NCBI RefSeq assembly: GCF_002050515.1
Contig: NZ_LTAY01000034.1
Location: forward strand, 1 to 37,221
DNA from: Clostridium thermobutyricum DSM 4928
GTDB lineage: Bacteria; Bacillota; Clostridia; Clostridiales; Clostridiaceae
Length of the DNA: 37,221 nt
Direction: 5' to 3'
Below the pieces are notes generated by a model. The model worked only from the letters and a program-made list of their open reading frames with translations, was not told the DNA's origin and ran no database searches. This document shows positions 25,674 to 33,992 of this stretch, piece after piece (the first letter of the stretch is position 1; the number at the start of each line of letters is the position of its first letter). A program made the translations under genes and the position numbers.

Positions 25674-25931
25674 ATGAATAATAATTTAGAACGTACAATG
25701 CAATTTGATCTATTAAAAAACAGAGAAGCGTTAACAAAAGCAATTTTAAGTGAAGTATATAATTCACTTAAGGAAAAGGGGTATAATCCTATAAATCAGC
25801 TTGTTGGTTATCTTATTTCAGGAGACCCTACTTACATTACAAATTACAATGGAGCAAGAGCTTTAGTAAGAAAACTTGAGAGAGACGAAATTCTTGAAGA
25901 AGTTATAAAATCTTATTTAGAGATAGAATAA
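25674..25931 (+). CDS. ireB: IreB family regulatory phosphoprotein (UPF0297/DUF965, YrzL)
   Basis: An 85-residue protein of the UPF0297 family. In Enterococcus faecalis IreB is a substrate of the PASTA kinase IreK and lowers cephalosporin resistance. Typical features are the start MNNNLERTMQFDL, with a Thr-Met-x-Phe motif (TMQF) that holds the phosphorylated threonine region, and LVGYLISGDPTYITNYNGAR with LVRKLERDEILEE. The ATG at 25674 is chosen by family alignment. The only good Shine-Dalgarno (GAGGGGGTGG) lies over 20 bases upstream, with a hairpin between. A frame open from GTG at 25641 would add 11 residues unlike the family. Confidence 0.9.
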   Translation: MNNNLERTMQFDLLKNREALTKAILSEVYNSLKEKGYNPINQLVGYLISGDPTYITNYNGARALVRKLERDEILEEVIKSYLEIE

Positions 25932-25963
25932 AAAAGTGCCCTATTGTGGGCACTTTTATTTTT
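25932..25963 (+). terminator. Intrinsic terminator between ireB and ruvX
   Basis: AAAAGTGCCC (25932-25941) pairs exactly with GGGCACTTTT (25948-25957), followed by ATTTTT. Strong stem and T-rich tail; read-through may still feed ruvX, for which no separate promoter is obvious. Confidence 0.85.
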
Positions 25964-25979
25964 AGGCTAGGAGGAATAA

Positions 25980-26393
25980 ATGAGAATACTTGGTTTGGAT
26001 GTTGGCCAAAAAACAGTTGGAGTTGCAATTTCAGATCCTTTAGGATTTACAGCACAAGGAATAACAACAATAAGAAGAACAAAAAAATCACAAGATATAT
26101 TAGAAGTTAAGAAAATATGTGATGAATATTCAATAGAAAAAATAGTAATTGGACTACCTAAAAATATGGATGGTTCAATTGGATTTGCAGGAGAAAAAAT
26201 AAAAGAATTCTCTGAAGCGCTAAAAGAAGTAATAGATTTAGAAATAATATTTTGGGATGAAAGACTTACAACAGTAGCTGCTCATAGAGCAATGCTTGAA
26301 GCAGATCTTTCAAGAAGTAAACGAAAAAAAATTGTTGATAAAGTTGCTGCAACATATATATTACAAGGATATTTAGATTTGATAGCTAAGTAG
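25980..26393 (+). CDS. ruvX: Holliday junction resolvase-like protein RuvX/YqgF
   Basis: A 137-residue RNase H-fold protein of the YqgF/RuvX family, linked in E. coli to 16S rRNA 5'-end processing and in other bacteria to Holliday junction cleavage. The metal-binding acids are visible: Asp7 in [13 protein letters not shown], the [10 protein letters not shown] segment, and [11 protein letters not shown] with the final Asp in VDKVAA. GGAGG precedes the ATG. The order ireB-ruvX-DUF1292 matches yrzL-yrrK-yrzB of Bacillus. Confidence 0.93.
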   Translation: MRILGLDVGQKTVGVAISDPLGFTAQGITTIRRTKKSQDILEVKKICDEYSIEKIVIGLPKNMDGSIGFAGEKIKEFSEALKEVIDLEIIFWDERLTTVAAHRAMLEADLSRSKRKKIVDKVAATYILQGYLDLIAK

Positions 26394-26435
26394 AATATAT
26401 GTGATAATCAATTGATTATTAATTGAAAATAATTA

Positions 26436-26465
26436 TTGACAATATGATATAAAAAAAATTAAAAT
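26436..26465 (+). promoter_or_regulatory. Promoter of the DUF1292-fur unit
   Basis: TTGACA (26436-26441), 18 bases, TAAAAT (26460-26465). The -35 is perfect and the -10 has one mismatch. Confidence 0.6.
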
Positions 26466-26483
26466 ATAAAAGGAGAGTTTAAG

Positions 26484-26738
26484 ATGGAAAACGATGTACA
26501 ATTTATAGATGTAATTGATGAAAATGGAAATGAAGAAAAATTAGAGGTTGTAACTTATCTTAAAATAGATGATATAAATTCTGAATATGTTGTAGCTATT
26601 AAAGATGGAGAAGAAGAAGCTGTAGTATTCAAAGTATTAAAAGACGAAGATGGAAATGAAGAATTAGTTACAATTGAAAATGAAGCAGAGTTTGAAATGG
26701 TAGAAGAAGCATATGGGCTTCTTATGCAAGAAGAATAA
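26484..26738 (+). CDS. DUF1292 family protein (YrzB-like)
   Basis: An 84-residue, strongly acidic protein of the DUF1292/UPF0473 family. It has VIDENGNEEKLEVVTYLKIDDINSEYVVAI, a conserved pattern of a small beta domain, and EAEFEMVEEAYGLLM at the C-terminus. Function is unknown. Its place after ruvX is widely conserved in Firmicutes. GGAGAG precedes the ATG. It has its own likely promoter and is followed by fur at 27 bases with no terminator, so the two are probably co-transcribed. Confidence 0.88.
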   Translation: MENDVQFIDVIDENGNEEKLEVVTYLKIDDINSEYVVAIKDGEEEAVVFKVLKDEDGNEELVTIENEAEFEMVEEAYGLLMQEE

Positions 26739-26765
26739 ATTAAAAGATATAAAGAGGTGTTGTAA

Positions 26766-27224
26766 ATGAAAAATAATGTCTCAGTTGATATGCAAGAATT
26801 AAAAGAAAGCTTAAAACAAAAAGGTTATAAGCTAACGCCTCAAAGAAGAGCAATCGTAGATACAATAATAAAAAATGAAGGAAAGCATATGACAGCTGAA
26901 GAAATCTATGATGAAGTAAAGAAAGACTGTCCAGAAATAGGTCTTGCAACTGTATATAGAACAGTTTTACTTTTAGAAGATATAAACCTTTTATCAAGAT
27001 TAGATTTAAGTGATGGATGTAGTAGATATGAAATAATTCATGAAGATGAGCATCACAGACATCATCATCTTATATGTAATGAATGCAATAAAGTATTCGA
27101 AGTTGAAGAAGACTTATTAGATGAACTTGAGCATAGGGTTGAAAATAAATATAAATTTAAAATAAAGGATCACAATTTAAAGTTTTTTGGAACTTGTGAT
27201 GAATGTCAAAAGAAAAATAATTAA
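26766..27224 (+). CDS. fur: Fur-family metal-dependent regulator
   Basis: A 152-residue Fur-family protein. The DNA-binding half has YKLTPQRRAIVDTI and GLATVYRTVLLLED. The metal half has the His cluster HEDEHHRHHHLIC and structural zinc pairs Cys104/Cys107 and Cys144/Cys147. The pattern SRYEI...EVEEDLL...FKIKDHNLKFFGTC is close to B. subtilis Fur as I recall it. PerR is less likely because the position of its Asp85 is Cys here (DGCSRYE). GAGGTG precedes the ATG. Iron is the expected co-repressor. Confidence 0.88.
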   Translation: MKNNVSVDMQELKESLKQKGYKLTPQRRAIVDTIIKNEGKHMTAEEIYDEVKKDCPEIGLATVYRTVLLLEDINLLSRLDLSDGCSRYEIIHEDEHHRHHHLICNECNKVFEVEEDLLDELEHRVENKYKFKIKDHNLKFFGTCDECQKKNN

Positions 27225-27255
27225 AGGAAAATCTTACGGTAAGATAAAATCCTTT
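27223..27255 (+). terminator. Hairpin after fur
   Basis: ATCTTAC-G-GTAAGAT with outer AAAGGA/TCCTTT forms a two-part stem. T-tract is weak (TTTGTTTAT), so it may attenuate rather than end transcription before rnj. Confidence 0.55.
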
Positions 27256-27284
27256 GTTTATAAATAATAAAAAGGAGGGGAAGT

Positions 27285-28952
27285 ATGAAAACAGAGAGAG
27301 CTAAGGTTAAAATTATTCCTTTAGGTGGTATCGATGAAATTGGGAAAAACCTTACAGTTATAGAATATAAAGAAGATATAGTAATTGTAGACTGTGGGCT
27401 TAAATTCCCAGATGTAGATATGTATGGTGTAGATATAGTAATACCTGATATATCATATTTAGTAAAAAAACAAGATAAAATAAGAGGAATATTTTTAACA
27501 CACGGACATGAAGACCATATAGGAGCATTACCTTATTTTTTAAAGCAAATTAATGTACCTATATATGGAACTAAGCTTACTATAGGAATAGTCGAAACAA
27601 AGCTTAGAGAACACGGATTATTAGCGACTACAGAATTAGTAAGAGTTAAGCCAAAAGATAAAGTTAAGTTACAGAATGTTACTGTTGAATTTATAAAAAC
27701 AAACCATTCAATAGCAGATTCAGTAGCTATAGCTATTCACACACCACTTGGAGTAGTATTACACACAGGTGATTTTAAAATTGACCATACACCAATTGAT
27801 GGAGGTAGAACTGATTTTGCTAGATTAGCTGAACTTGGAAGAAAAGGAGTTCTTGTTATGATGGCAGATTCAACTAATGTTGAAAAACCAGGATATACTA
27901 GATCAGAAAGTATTGTAGGGGAGACTTTACAAAGATTATTTGGAAAAGCTAAAGGAAGAATAATAGTTGCAACATTTGCTTCTAATATTCATAGAGTTCA
28001 GCAAATAATAAATGCAGCAGAAATGTATGGTAAAAAAGTTGCAGTATCAGGAAGAAGTATGGAAAATATACTTCAAGTAGCAATTGAACTAGGTTATTTA
28101 AATATGGAAAAAGATACTTTAATAACTATTGATCAAACTGCTAAATATAATAATGAAGATATTGTTATTATAACAACAGGAAGCCAAGGAGAGCCAATGT
28201 CTGCTCTATCAAGAATGGCTGCATCAGAGCATAGAAAAATAACTATTGTTGAAGGTGATACAGTTATACTTTCAGCTACACCAATTCCAGGAAATGAAAA
28301 ACATGTAGCAAAGGTTATAAATCAATTATGTAAAAAAGGTGCAGAAGTTGTTTATGGATCTGATCAAAATGTTCACGTTTCAGGTCATGCTTGTCAAGAA
28401 GAATTAAAACTTATACAAACAATAGTAAGACCAAAATTCTTTATTCCAGTTCATGGTGAATATAGACATCTTAAGCAACATGCTGAATTAGCTGTTAAAA
28501 TGGGACTTGGAGAAAGAAATTATGTTCTTCCTGAAACAGGAGATGTAATTGAAATTACTAGAAATTTAATAAAGAAAAATGGAAGTGTTACATCAGGGCA
28601 AATACTTGTTGATGGACTTGGAGTTGGAGATGTAGGACATATTGTTTTAAGAGATAGAAAACATCTTTCACAAGATGGAATATTAACAGTTGTAGTAACT
28701 CTTGATAGAGAAAGTGCATCTGTAATAGCTGGTCCAGATATAATTTCAAGAGGTTTCGTATATGTACGTGAATCAGAAGGATTAATGGATGAAGCTAGAG
28801 ATATTGTAAAAGAAGTTTTATCTGAATGTGAAGAAAACAAAATAACTGATTGGGCAACAATAAAAGGAAAAATCAGAGATGAATTAAGAAATTATCTTTA
28901 TGAAAAGACTAAGAGAAAGCCAATGATTTTACCTATAATTATGGAAATTTAG
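27285..28952 (+). CDS. rnj: Ribonuclease J
   Basis: RNase J is a metallo-beta-lactamase/beta-CASP nuclease with 5'-3' exo- and endonuclease activity, central to mRNA decay in Firmicutes. The 555-residue protein has the HGHEDH metal motif (His73, His75, Asp77, His78), the LHTGDFKID region, a beta-CASP domain with VATFASNIHRVQQI, VSGHACQEELK, FIPVHGEYRHLKQHAELA, and a C-terminal domain. GGAGGGG precedes the ATG. Only one paralogue is in the window, so J1 or J2 is not specified. Confidence 0.95.
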   Translation: MKTERAKVKIIPLGGIDEIGKNLTVIEYKEDIVIVDCGLKFPDVDMYGVDIVIPDISYLVKKQDKIRGIFLTHGHEDHIGALPYFLKQINVPIYGTKLTIGIVETKLREHGLLATTELVRVKPKDKVKLQNVTVEFIKTNHSIADSVAIAIHTPLGVVLHTGDFKIDHTPIDGGRTDFARLAELGRKGVLVMMADSTNVEKPGYTRSESIVGETLQRLFGKAKGRIIVATFASNIHRVQQIINAAEMYGKKVAVSGRSMENILQVAIELGYLNMEKDTLITIDQTAKYNNEDIVIITTGSQGEPMSALSRMAASEHRKITIVEGDTVILSATPIPGNEKHVAKVINQLCKKGAEVVYGSDQNVHVSGHACQEELKLIQTIVRPKFFIPVHGEYRHLKQHAELAVKMGLGERNYVLPETGDVIEITRNLIKKNGSVTSGQILVDGLGVGDVGHIVLRDRKHLSQDGILTVVVTLDRESASVIAGPDIISRGFVYVRESEGLMDEARDIVKEVLSECEENKITDWATIKGKIRDELRNYLYEKTKRKPMILPIIMEI

Positions 28953-28985
28953 AAAATATAAAGCTAAATTAGAAAAGGAATTATA

Positions 28986-29014
28986 TTGACTTTTTAAAAG
29001 GTTAATATTAGAAT
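28986..29014 (+). promoter_or_regulatory. Candidate promoter between rnj and typA
   Basis: TTGACT (28986-28991), 17 bases, TAGAAT (29009-29014): one mismatch in each box. The predicted start near 29021 lies directly before a terminator hairpin. Confidence 0.5.
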
Positions 29015-29028
29015 ATAAAATAGTGTTG

Positions 29029-29062
29029 GAAATTGGGTACTTTTGTATCCAATTTTCTTTTT
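29029..29062 (+). terminator. Terminator hairpin upstream of typA
   Basis: GAAATTGGGTAC pairs with GTATCCAATTTT (with G-U pairs), followed by a T-rich run to 29062. It ends the rnj transcript or attenuates a leader made from the promoter just upstream. Confidence 0.7.
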
Positions 29063-29133
29063 GAAAAAAAATGTTATAGGTTTACATATAATTTTATAGA
29101 TTGAGTAAAGCTAGAAAATATGGAGGGAAAAAG

Positions 29134-30954
29134 ATGGAACTAATTAAGAGAGAAGATATAAGAAACATTGCTATTATAGCACACGTTGACCATGGTAAAA
29201 CTACATTAGTTGATGCATTACTTAAACAAAGTCATACTTTTAGAGACAATGAAAAAGTAGCAGAAAGAGTAATGGATTCAAATGATTTAGAAAAAGAAAG
29301 AGGAATAACAATTCTTTCAAAAAATACATCAATTAAATATAATGATGTAAAAATAAATATTGTTGATACACCAGGACATGCTGATTTTGGTGGAGAAGTT
29401 GAACGTGTACTTAAAATGGTTGATTCAGTTTTGTTAGTTGTAGACTCATATGAAGGTCCAATGCCACAAACAAAATTTGTTCTTAAAAAAGCATTAGAAT
29501 TAGGGCTTAAGCCAATAGTTGTTATAAATAAAATTGATAAACCAGATGCTAGACCAGAAGCAGTTATCGATGAAGTATTTGAATTATTCCTAGAACTTGG
29601 AGCAAATGATGAACAATTAGACTTCTCTATTATATATGCTTCAGCTAGAAACGGATTTGCAAGATATGAAGTTGAAGATACAAATGAAGATATGATTCCT
29701 TTATTTGATACAATTTTAGAAAAAGTTGATTGTCCAGAAGGATATATAGATGCTCCACTTCAAATGCTAGTAACTACATTAGATTCAAATGAGTATGTTG
29801 GAAGAATAGCACTTGGAAGAATTCATAGAGGAAAAGTTAAAAAGAATCAACAAGTTACTCTTGTAAGAAAAGATGGTTCAAGCTCAAATTATAGAGTAAG
29901 TGCATTATTTGTTTATGATGGATTAAAAAGAGTTGAAACAGAAGAAGCTGGATTTGGAGACATAGTTGCTTTAGCTGGTGTACCAGATGCAAATATAGGA
30001 GAAACAATTGCTGATACTCAAAATCCAGAAGCACTTCCATTTGTTGAAATTGATGAGCCAACTCTTAGCATGAACTTTATGGTAAATGATTCACCATTTG
30101 CAGGTCAAGAAGGTGAGTTTATAACTTCAAGACATTTAAGAGATAGATTAATGAAAGAACTTGAAACTAACGTAAGTTTAAGAGTTAAAGAAATTACTCC
30201 AGATTGTTTCGAAGTTTCAGGAAGAGGAGAACTTCATTTATCAGTTCTTATTGAAACAATGAGAAGAGAAGGATATGAATTACAAGTATCAAAAGCTAAC
30301 GTTATTTTCAAAGAAGAAAATGGTAAGAAAATGGAGCCGATGGAATATTTAACTATAGATGTTCCTGAAGAGTTCATGGGACCAGTTATGGAAAAAATGG
30401 GACCAAGAAAAGGTGAAATGGTTAATATGACATCAGCAGTTAATGGATATACAAGATTAGAGTTTGTTATTCCTGCTAGAGGTCTTATAGGATTTAGAAA
30501 TGAATTTATGACTGATACTAAAGGTAACGGAATTATGAATCACGTATTCCATGGATATGCACCTTATAAAGGAGAAATTCCAGGAAGAAATAGAGGATCA
30601 ATTGTATCATTTGAACAAGGTGATTCAATTGCTTATGGATTATTTAATGCCCAAGAAAGAGGTTCATTATTTATAGGTGCTGGAGTTCCTGTATACCAAG
30701 GTATGATAGTTGGAGTTTGTGGAAGAGCTGATGACTTAGATATAAATGTATGTAAAGGTAAAAAACTTACTAATACAAGAGCATCAGGATCAGATGAAGC
30801 ATTAAAATTAGTTCCACCAATTGAAATGACTCTAGAGCAAGCTTTAGAATTTATTAATAGTGATGAATTAGTTGAAGTTACTCCACAAAATATAAGAATG
30901 AGAAAAATTGAATTAGATCCAAATCAAAGAAAAAGAAATAACAGAAAAAAGTAA
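29134..30954 (+). CDS. typA: Translational GTPase TypA (BipA)
   Basis: TypA/BipA is a ribosome-binding GTPase related to EF-G that helps ribosome assembly and stress adaptation. The 606-residue protein has G1 AHVDHGKTT (16-24), the switch region RGITILSKNTS, G3 DTPGHADF, G4 NKIDKPDA and G5 ASARNGF, domain V with ETMRREGYELQVSKANVIFK, and the C-terminal TypA domain with PARGLIGFRNEFMTDTKGNGIMNHVFHGY. The ATG at 29134 follows GGAGGG; the in-frame TTG at 29101 precedes that site and is rejected. Confidence 0.96.
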   Translation: MELIKREDIRNIAIIAHVDHGKTTLVDALLKQSHTFRDNEKVAERVMDSNDLEKERGITILSKNTSIKYNDVKINIVDTPGHADFGGEVERVLKMVDSVLLVVDSYEGPMPQTKFVLKKALELGLKPIVVINKIDKPDARPEAVIDEVFELFLELGANDEQLDFSIIYASARNGFARYEVEDTNEDMIPLFDTILEKVDCPEGYIDAPLQMLVTTLDSNEYVGRIALGRIHRGKVKKNQQVTLVRKDGSSSNYRVSALFVYDGLKRVETEEAGFGDIVALAGVPDANIGETIADTQNPEALPFVEIDEPTLSMNFMVNDSPFAGQEGEFITSRHLRDRLMKELETNVSLRVKEITPDCFEVSGRGELHLSVLIETMRREGYELQVSKANVIFKEENGKKMEPMEYLTIDVPEEFMGPVMEKMGPRKGEMVNMTSAVNGYTRLEFVIPARGLIGFRNEFMTDTKGNGIMNHVFHGYAPYKGEIPGRNRGSIVSFEQGDSIAYGLFNAQERGSLFIGAGVPVYQGMIVGVCGRADDLDINVCKGKKLTNTRASGSDEALKLVPPIEMTLEQALEFINSDELVEVTPQNIRMRKIELDPNQRKRNNRKK

Positions 30955-30987
30955 TTTAATTATCTTTATAAAAGTAAAAGAAAGTAT

Positions 30988-31028
30988 TATAATATAGTAA
31001 ATAGCCGATTCTTGGCTATTTACTTTTA
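30988..31028 (+). terminator. Terminator hairpin (with embedded -10-like box) between typA and mltG
   Basis: AGTAAATAGCC (30996-31006) pairs exactly with GGCTATTTACT (31014-31024), followed by TTTA. TATAAT at 30988-30993 lies just ahead; with TTTATA at 30965 it could be a promoter starting inside the hairpin. Termination is the safer reading. Confidence 0.65.
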
Positions 31029-31048
31029 TATACAGGGGGATTTTTTTT

Positions 31049-32056
31049 ATGAAGCATTTGAAAAAAATCATTGCAGGGAGTGTAATAGGAGTAATAGTAT
31101 TAGCCATAATAATATTTGGAGCTATTTATTATTCAATTGCAAATAAACCCTTCACATCTAAAGAGAATGTTAACATAACTATAGAATCTGGAGAAAGTTT
31201 CTATGGATTGTTAGATGATTTATCAAACAAAAACCTTATAAAAAATGAAACTCTTATAAAATTATATGTAAAATTAAATGGTATAACTCCTAAAATTACA
31301 CCAGGAGTATATACTATACCAAATGATGTATCATTAAAGCAATTTATTAATATTTTGAATACTCAAGATACAATAAAGGTAGTTATACCTGAGGGGTATA
31401 CTATAGAACAAATTGCAGATACATTCCAAGAAGTGGGCTTATTTTCTAAGGAAGAATTTTTAAGTGCAGTACAAAAATATCCTTTACCTAGTTATGTTAA
31501 AAAAGAAAAAGGTAGAAGATTTGCATTAGAAGGTTACTTGTTCCCAGATACATATGAATTTGCGAGAGGTGAAGAACCAGATAAAGTTATAAAAACTATG
31601 ATAGATGAATTTCAAAATGTTTTAAAAGAAGCAGAACAACAAACAGGTGTTACAACAGACCAAAGTCAAATAGATAATATTGTTACAAAAGCATCAATTA
31701 TAGAGAGAGAAGCAAATACTTTTAAAGATATGGAACTTGTATCAGGCGTTATAGATAATAGATTAGCTATAAATATGCCATTACAAATTGATGCAACTGT
31801 TATATATGCTTTAGGAAAACATGTAGATAAAGTTTATTATAAAGATTTAAAAGTACAATCACCATATAATACTTATCTTCATAAAGGATTGCCAATAGGA
31901 CCTATTTGTAATCCGGGAATAAAAGCAATAGAAGCTGCATTAAAACCAGCTAAAACAAATGCAATTTACTATATATTAAATGGTAAAGAACATTATTTTA
32001 CTGATTCATATCAAAAGTTTTCAGAGAAAAAGGAAGAGTTAAATAAAACAAATTAA
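31049..32056 (+). CDS. mltG: Endolytic murein transglycosylase
   Basis: MltG cuts nascent peptidoglycan strands inside the membrane-proximal region and sets glycan length. The 335-residue protein has an N-terminal transmembrane helix (about 8-28), a LysM-like domain, and the YceG catalytic domain with EGYLFPDTYEF, the catalytic Glu219 in SIIEREA (Glu218 in E. coli), and SPYNTYLHKGLPIGPICNPG. GGGGG precedes the ATG. It equals yrrL of Bacillus by position. Confidence 0.94.
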   Translation: MKHLKKIIAGSVIGVIVLAIIIFGAIYYSIANKPFTSKENVNITIESGESFYGLLDDLSNKNLIKNETLIKLYVKLNGITPKITPGVYTIPNDVSLKQFINILNTQDTIKVVIPEGYTIEQIADTFQEVGLFSKEEFLSAVQKYPLPSYVKKEKGRRFALEGYLFPDTYEFARGEEPDKVIKTMIDEFQNVLKEAEQQTGVTTDQSQIDNIVTKASIIEREANTFKDMELVSGVIDNRLAINMPLQIDATVIYALGKHVDKVYYKDLKVQSPYNTYLHKGLPIGPICNPGIKAIEAALKPAKTNAIYYILNGKEHYFTDSYQKFSEKKEELNKTN

Positions 32057-32086
32057 TTATTAGGTTTACTAAAGTTGGAGGTATAT

Positions 32087-32731
32087 ATGAGCGGAATAAC
32101 TTATGATTATATGGAAAATTATTTAAGAGGACTAATTGGAGAAAGCAAAGGAATGACAAAGGAATTAGAGGACTTTGCTCATGAAAATGGTGTTCCAATA
32201 GTTCAAAAAGAAACAGGGAAGTTTTTAGAATTTATGGTAGGAATGAAAAAGCCATTAAAGATATTAGAACTTGGAACTGCGATAGGTTATTCTTCAATTT
32301 TAATGTATGAAGCTTCAAAGACTGAACCTGAAATAAAAACTATAGAAAGAAGCGAAGAGATGATATCTCTTGCTAAAAAAAATATAGAAAGATTTAATTT
32401 AAGTCATAAAATTCAGATTTTAGAAGGGGATTGCTTAGATATTTTAAGCGAACTAGATGAAGAATTTGATTTAATATTTATGGATGCAGGAAAAGGACAT
32501 TATAATCATTTTTTACCTCATTGCTTAAGACTTTTAAAGGAAGATGGTATAATTATAGCTGATAATGTACTATTTAGAGGAATGGTACCATCACAAGAAT
32601 TAGTTAAAAGAAGAAAAATAACAATTGTTAAAAGAATGAGAACATATCTAGAAATGGTTAATGAAGATGAAAGTTTAGTTACATCTGTAATACCTATGGG
32701 AGATGGAATCGCTATAACAAGAAGGAGGTAA
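32087..32731 (+). CDS. trmR: O-methyltransferase, probable tRNA 5-hydroxyuridine methyltransferase
   Basis: A 214-residue class I SAM methyltransferase of the YrrM family. In B. subtilis TrmR methylates 5-hydroxyuridine at tRNA position 34 to 5-methoxyuridine. Motif I is ILELGTAIGYSSILM; FDLIFMDAGKGHY and GIIIADNVLFRGMV follow, the metal-binding pattern of the family. The ATG at 32087 follows GGAGGT; an in-frame TTG at 32075 is part of that site. The next gene encodes the U32 protein that would make its substrate, strengthening the assignment. Confidence 0.88.
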   Translation: MSGITYDYMENYLRGLIGESKGMTKELEDFAHENGVPIVQKETGKFLEFMVGMKKPLKILELGTAIGYSSILMYEASKTEPEIKTIERSEEMISLAKKNIERFNLSHKIQILEGDCLDILSELDEEFDLIFMDAGKGHYNHFLPHCLRLLKEDGIIIADNVLFRGMVPSQELVKRRKITIVKRMRTYLEMVNEDESLVTSVIPMGDGIAITRRR

Positions 32732-32735
32732 TCAT

Positions 32736-33980
32736 ATGAAAAAACCAGAATTATTAGCGCCAGCAGGTAATCTTGAAAAATTAAAGATTGCAATAGATTT
32801 TGGAGCTGATGCTGTTTACATGGGTGGAAGTAAGCTTAATTTAAGAGCTTTTGCGGGAAATTTCACTAATGAAGAAATAGAAGAAGCAGTTAAATATTGT
32901 CACGATAGAGGAAGAAAAATTTACTTAGTAATGAATGTATTCCCACGTAATTTTGACTTCACAGGAATAGAAGAATATATAAAAGGAATAGAAAAATTAG
33001 GAATAGATGCAATTATAGTTGGAGATCCTGGTATAATTGCTATAGCTAGAGAAGTTGCACCTAATTTAGATGTTCACATAAGTACACAAGCTAATATAGT
33101 TAACTGGAGATCAGCTAAGTTTTGGTATGATCAAGGTGTAAAAAGAATAATTCTTGCAAGAGAAATGACTTTTAATGAAATAAAAGGATTTAGAGAGCAT
33201 TTACCTTCAGAATGTGAAATAGAAGCTTTTGTTCATGGATCAATGTGTATGGCATACTCAGGAAGATGTTTAATATCTAATTATCTTATAGGAAGAGATG
33301 CTAATAAAGGAACATGTGCTAATGTATGTAGATATAAGTATTATTTAGTTGAAGAAACTAGACCAAATGAATTTTTCCCTGTTTTAGAGGATGATAAAGG
33401 AACATATATAATGAATTCAAAAGATTTATGTATGATAAAACATATTCCAGAGCTTGTTCAAAGTGGAATAGATTCATTTAAAATAGAAGGAAGAATGAAG
33501 AGTGAGTTCTATGTTGCATCTGTAGTTAAAGCTTATAGAGAAGCAATAGATAGTTATTTTGAAAATCCAGAAGGATATAGATTTAAACAAGAGTGGATGG
33601 ATATACTTTTAAAAGTTAGCCACAGACCATATCATTCAGGTTTCTATTTTGGAAAAATGGGTGAGCAAAATTATGAAGAATCATCATATATAAGAGATTA
33701 TGAAATAGTAGGAATAGTTAAGGAATATGATGAAGAAACTAAAATAGCTACTATTGTTCAAAAAAATAGAGTATTTGAAGGAGATAAAGTAGATGTGTTA
33801 AGAGCACATACACCAAACTTCAATGTACAGTTAACAAATATGTATGATGTTGAAAAAAATAAAGAAACAGATGTTGCCAATAGAGCACATATGATATTTA
33901 AAGTAAAAGTGGATTCACCACTTAAAGAAAATGATATGCTTATAAAAGCTAAGAATACAATTGAGATAGGATCTAATTAA
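32736..33980 (+). CDS. trhP: U32 family protein, probable tRNA hydroxylation protein P
   Basis: A 414-residue U32 'peptidase'-family protein. Recent work assigns TrhP members to prephenate-dependent hydroxylation of U34 in tRNA rather than proteolysis. It has KPELLAPAGNLEKLKIAIDFGADAVYMGG at the N-terminus and the Cys-rich signature EAFVHGSMCMAYSGRCLISNY...NKGTCANVCRY, whose cysteines probably hold an iron-sulfur cluster, then NSKDLCMIKHIPEL and SFKIEGRMKSEFY. It equals yrrO. GGAGG lies in the end of trmR, so the pair is coupled. No yrrN-like second copy is present. Confidence 0.88.
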   Translation: MKKPELLAPAGNLEKLKIAIDFGADAVYMGGSKLNLRAFAGNFTNEEIEEAVKYCHDRGRKIYLVMNVFPRNFDFTGIEEYIKGIEKLGIDAIIVGDPGIIAIAREVAPNLDVHISTQANIVNWRSAKFWYDQGVKRIILAREMTFNEIKGFREHLPSECEIEAFVHGSMCMAYSGRCLISNYLIGRDANKGTCANVCRYKYYLVEETRPNEFFPVLEDDKGTYIMNSKDLCMIKHIPELVQSGIDSFKIEGRMKSEFYVASVVKAYREAIDSYFENPEGYRFKQEWMDILLKVSHRPYHSGFYFGKMGEQNYEESSYIRDYEIVGIVKEYDEETKIATIVQKNRVFEGDKVDVLRAHTPNFNVQLTNMYDVEKNKETDVANRAHMIFKVKVDSPLKENDMLIKAKNTIEIGSN

Positions 33981-33992
33981 GGAGGATAACTA

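Noticed and set aside
26766..27224. PerR or Zur identity for the Fur-family protein
   Set aside because: The PerR-type Asp position is Cys, and the C-terminal motifs resemble Fur more closely; Zur cannot be fully excluded by eye.
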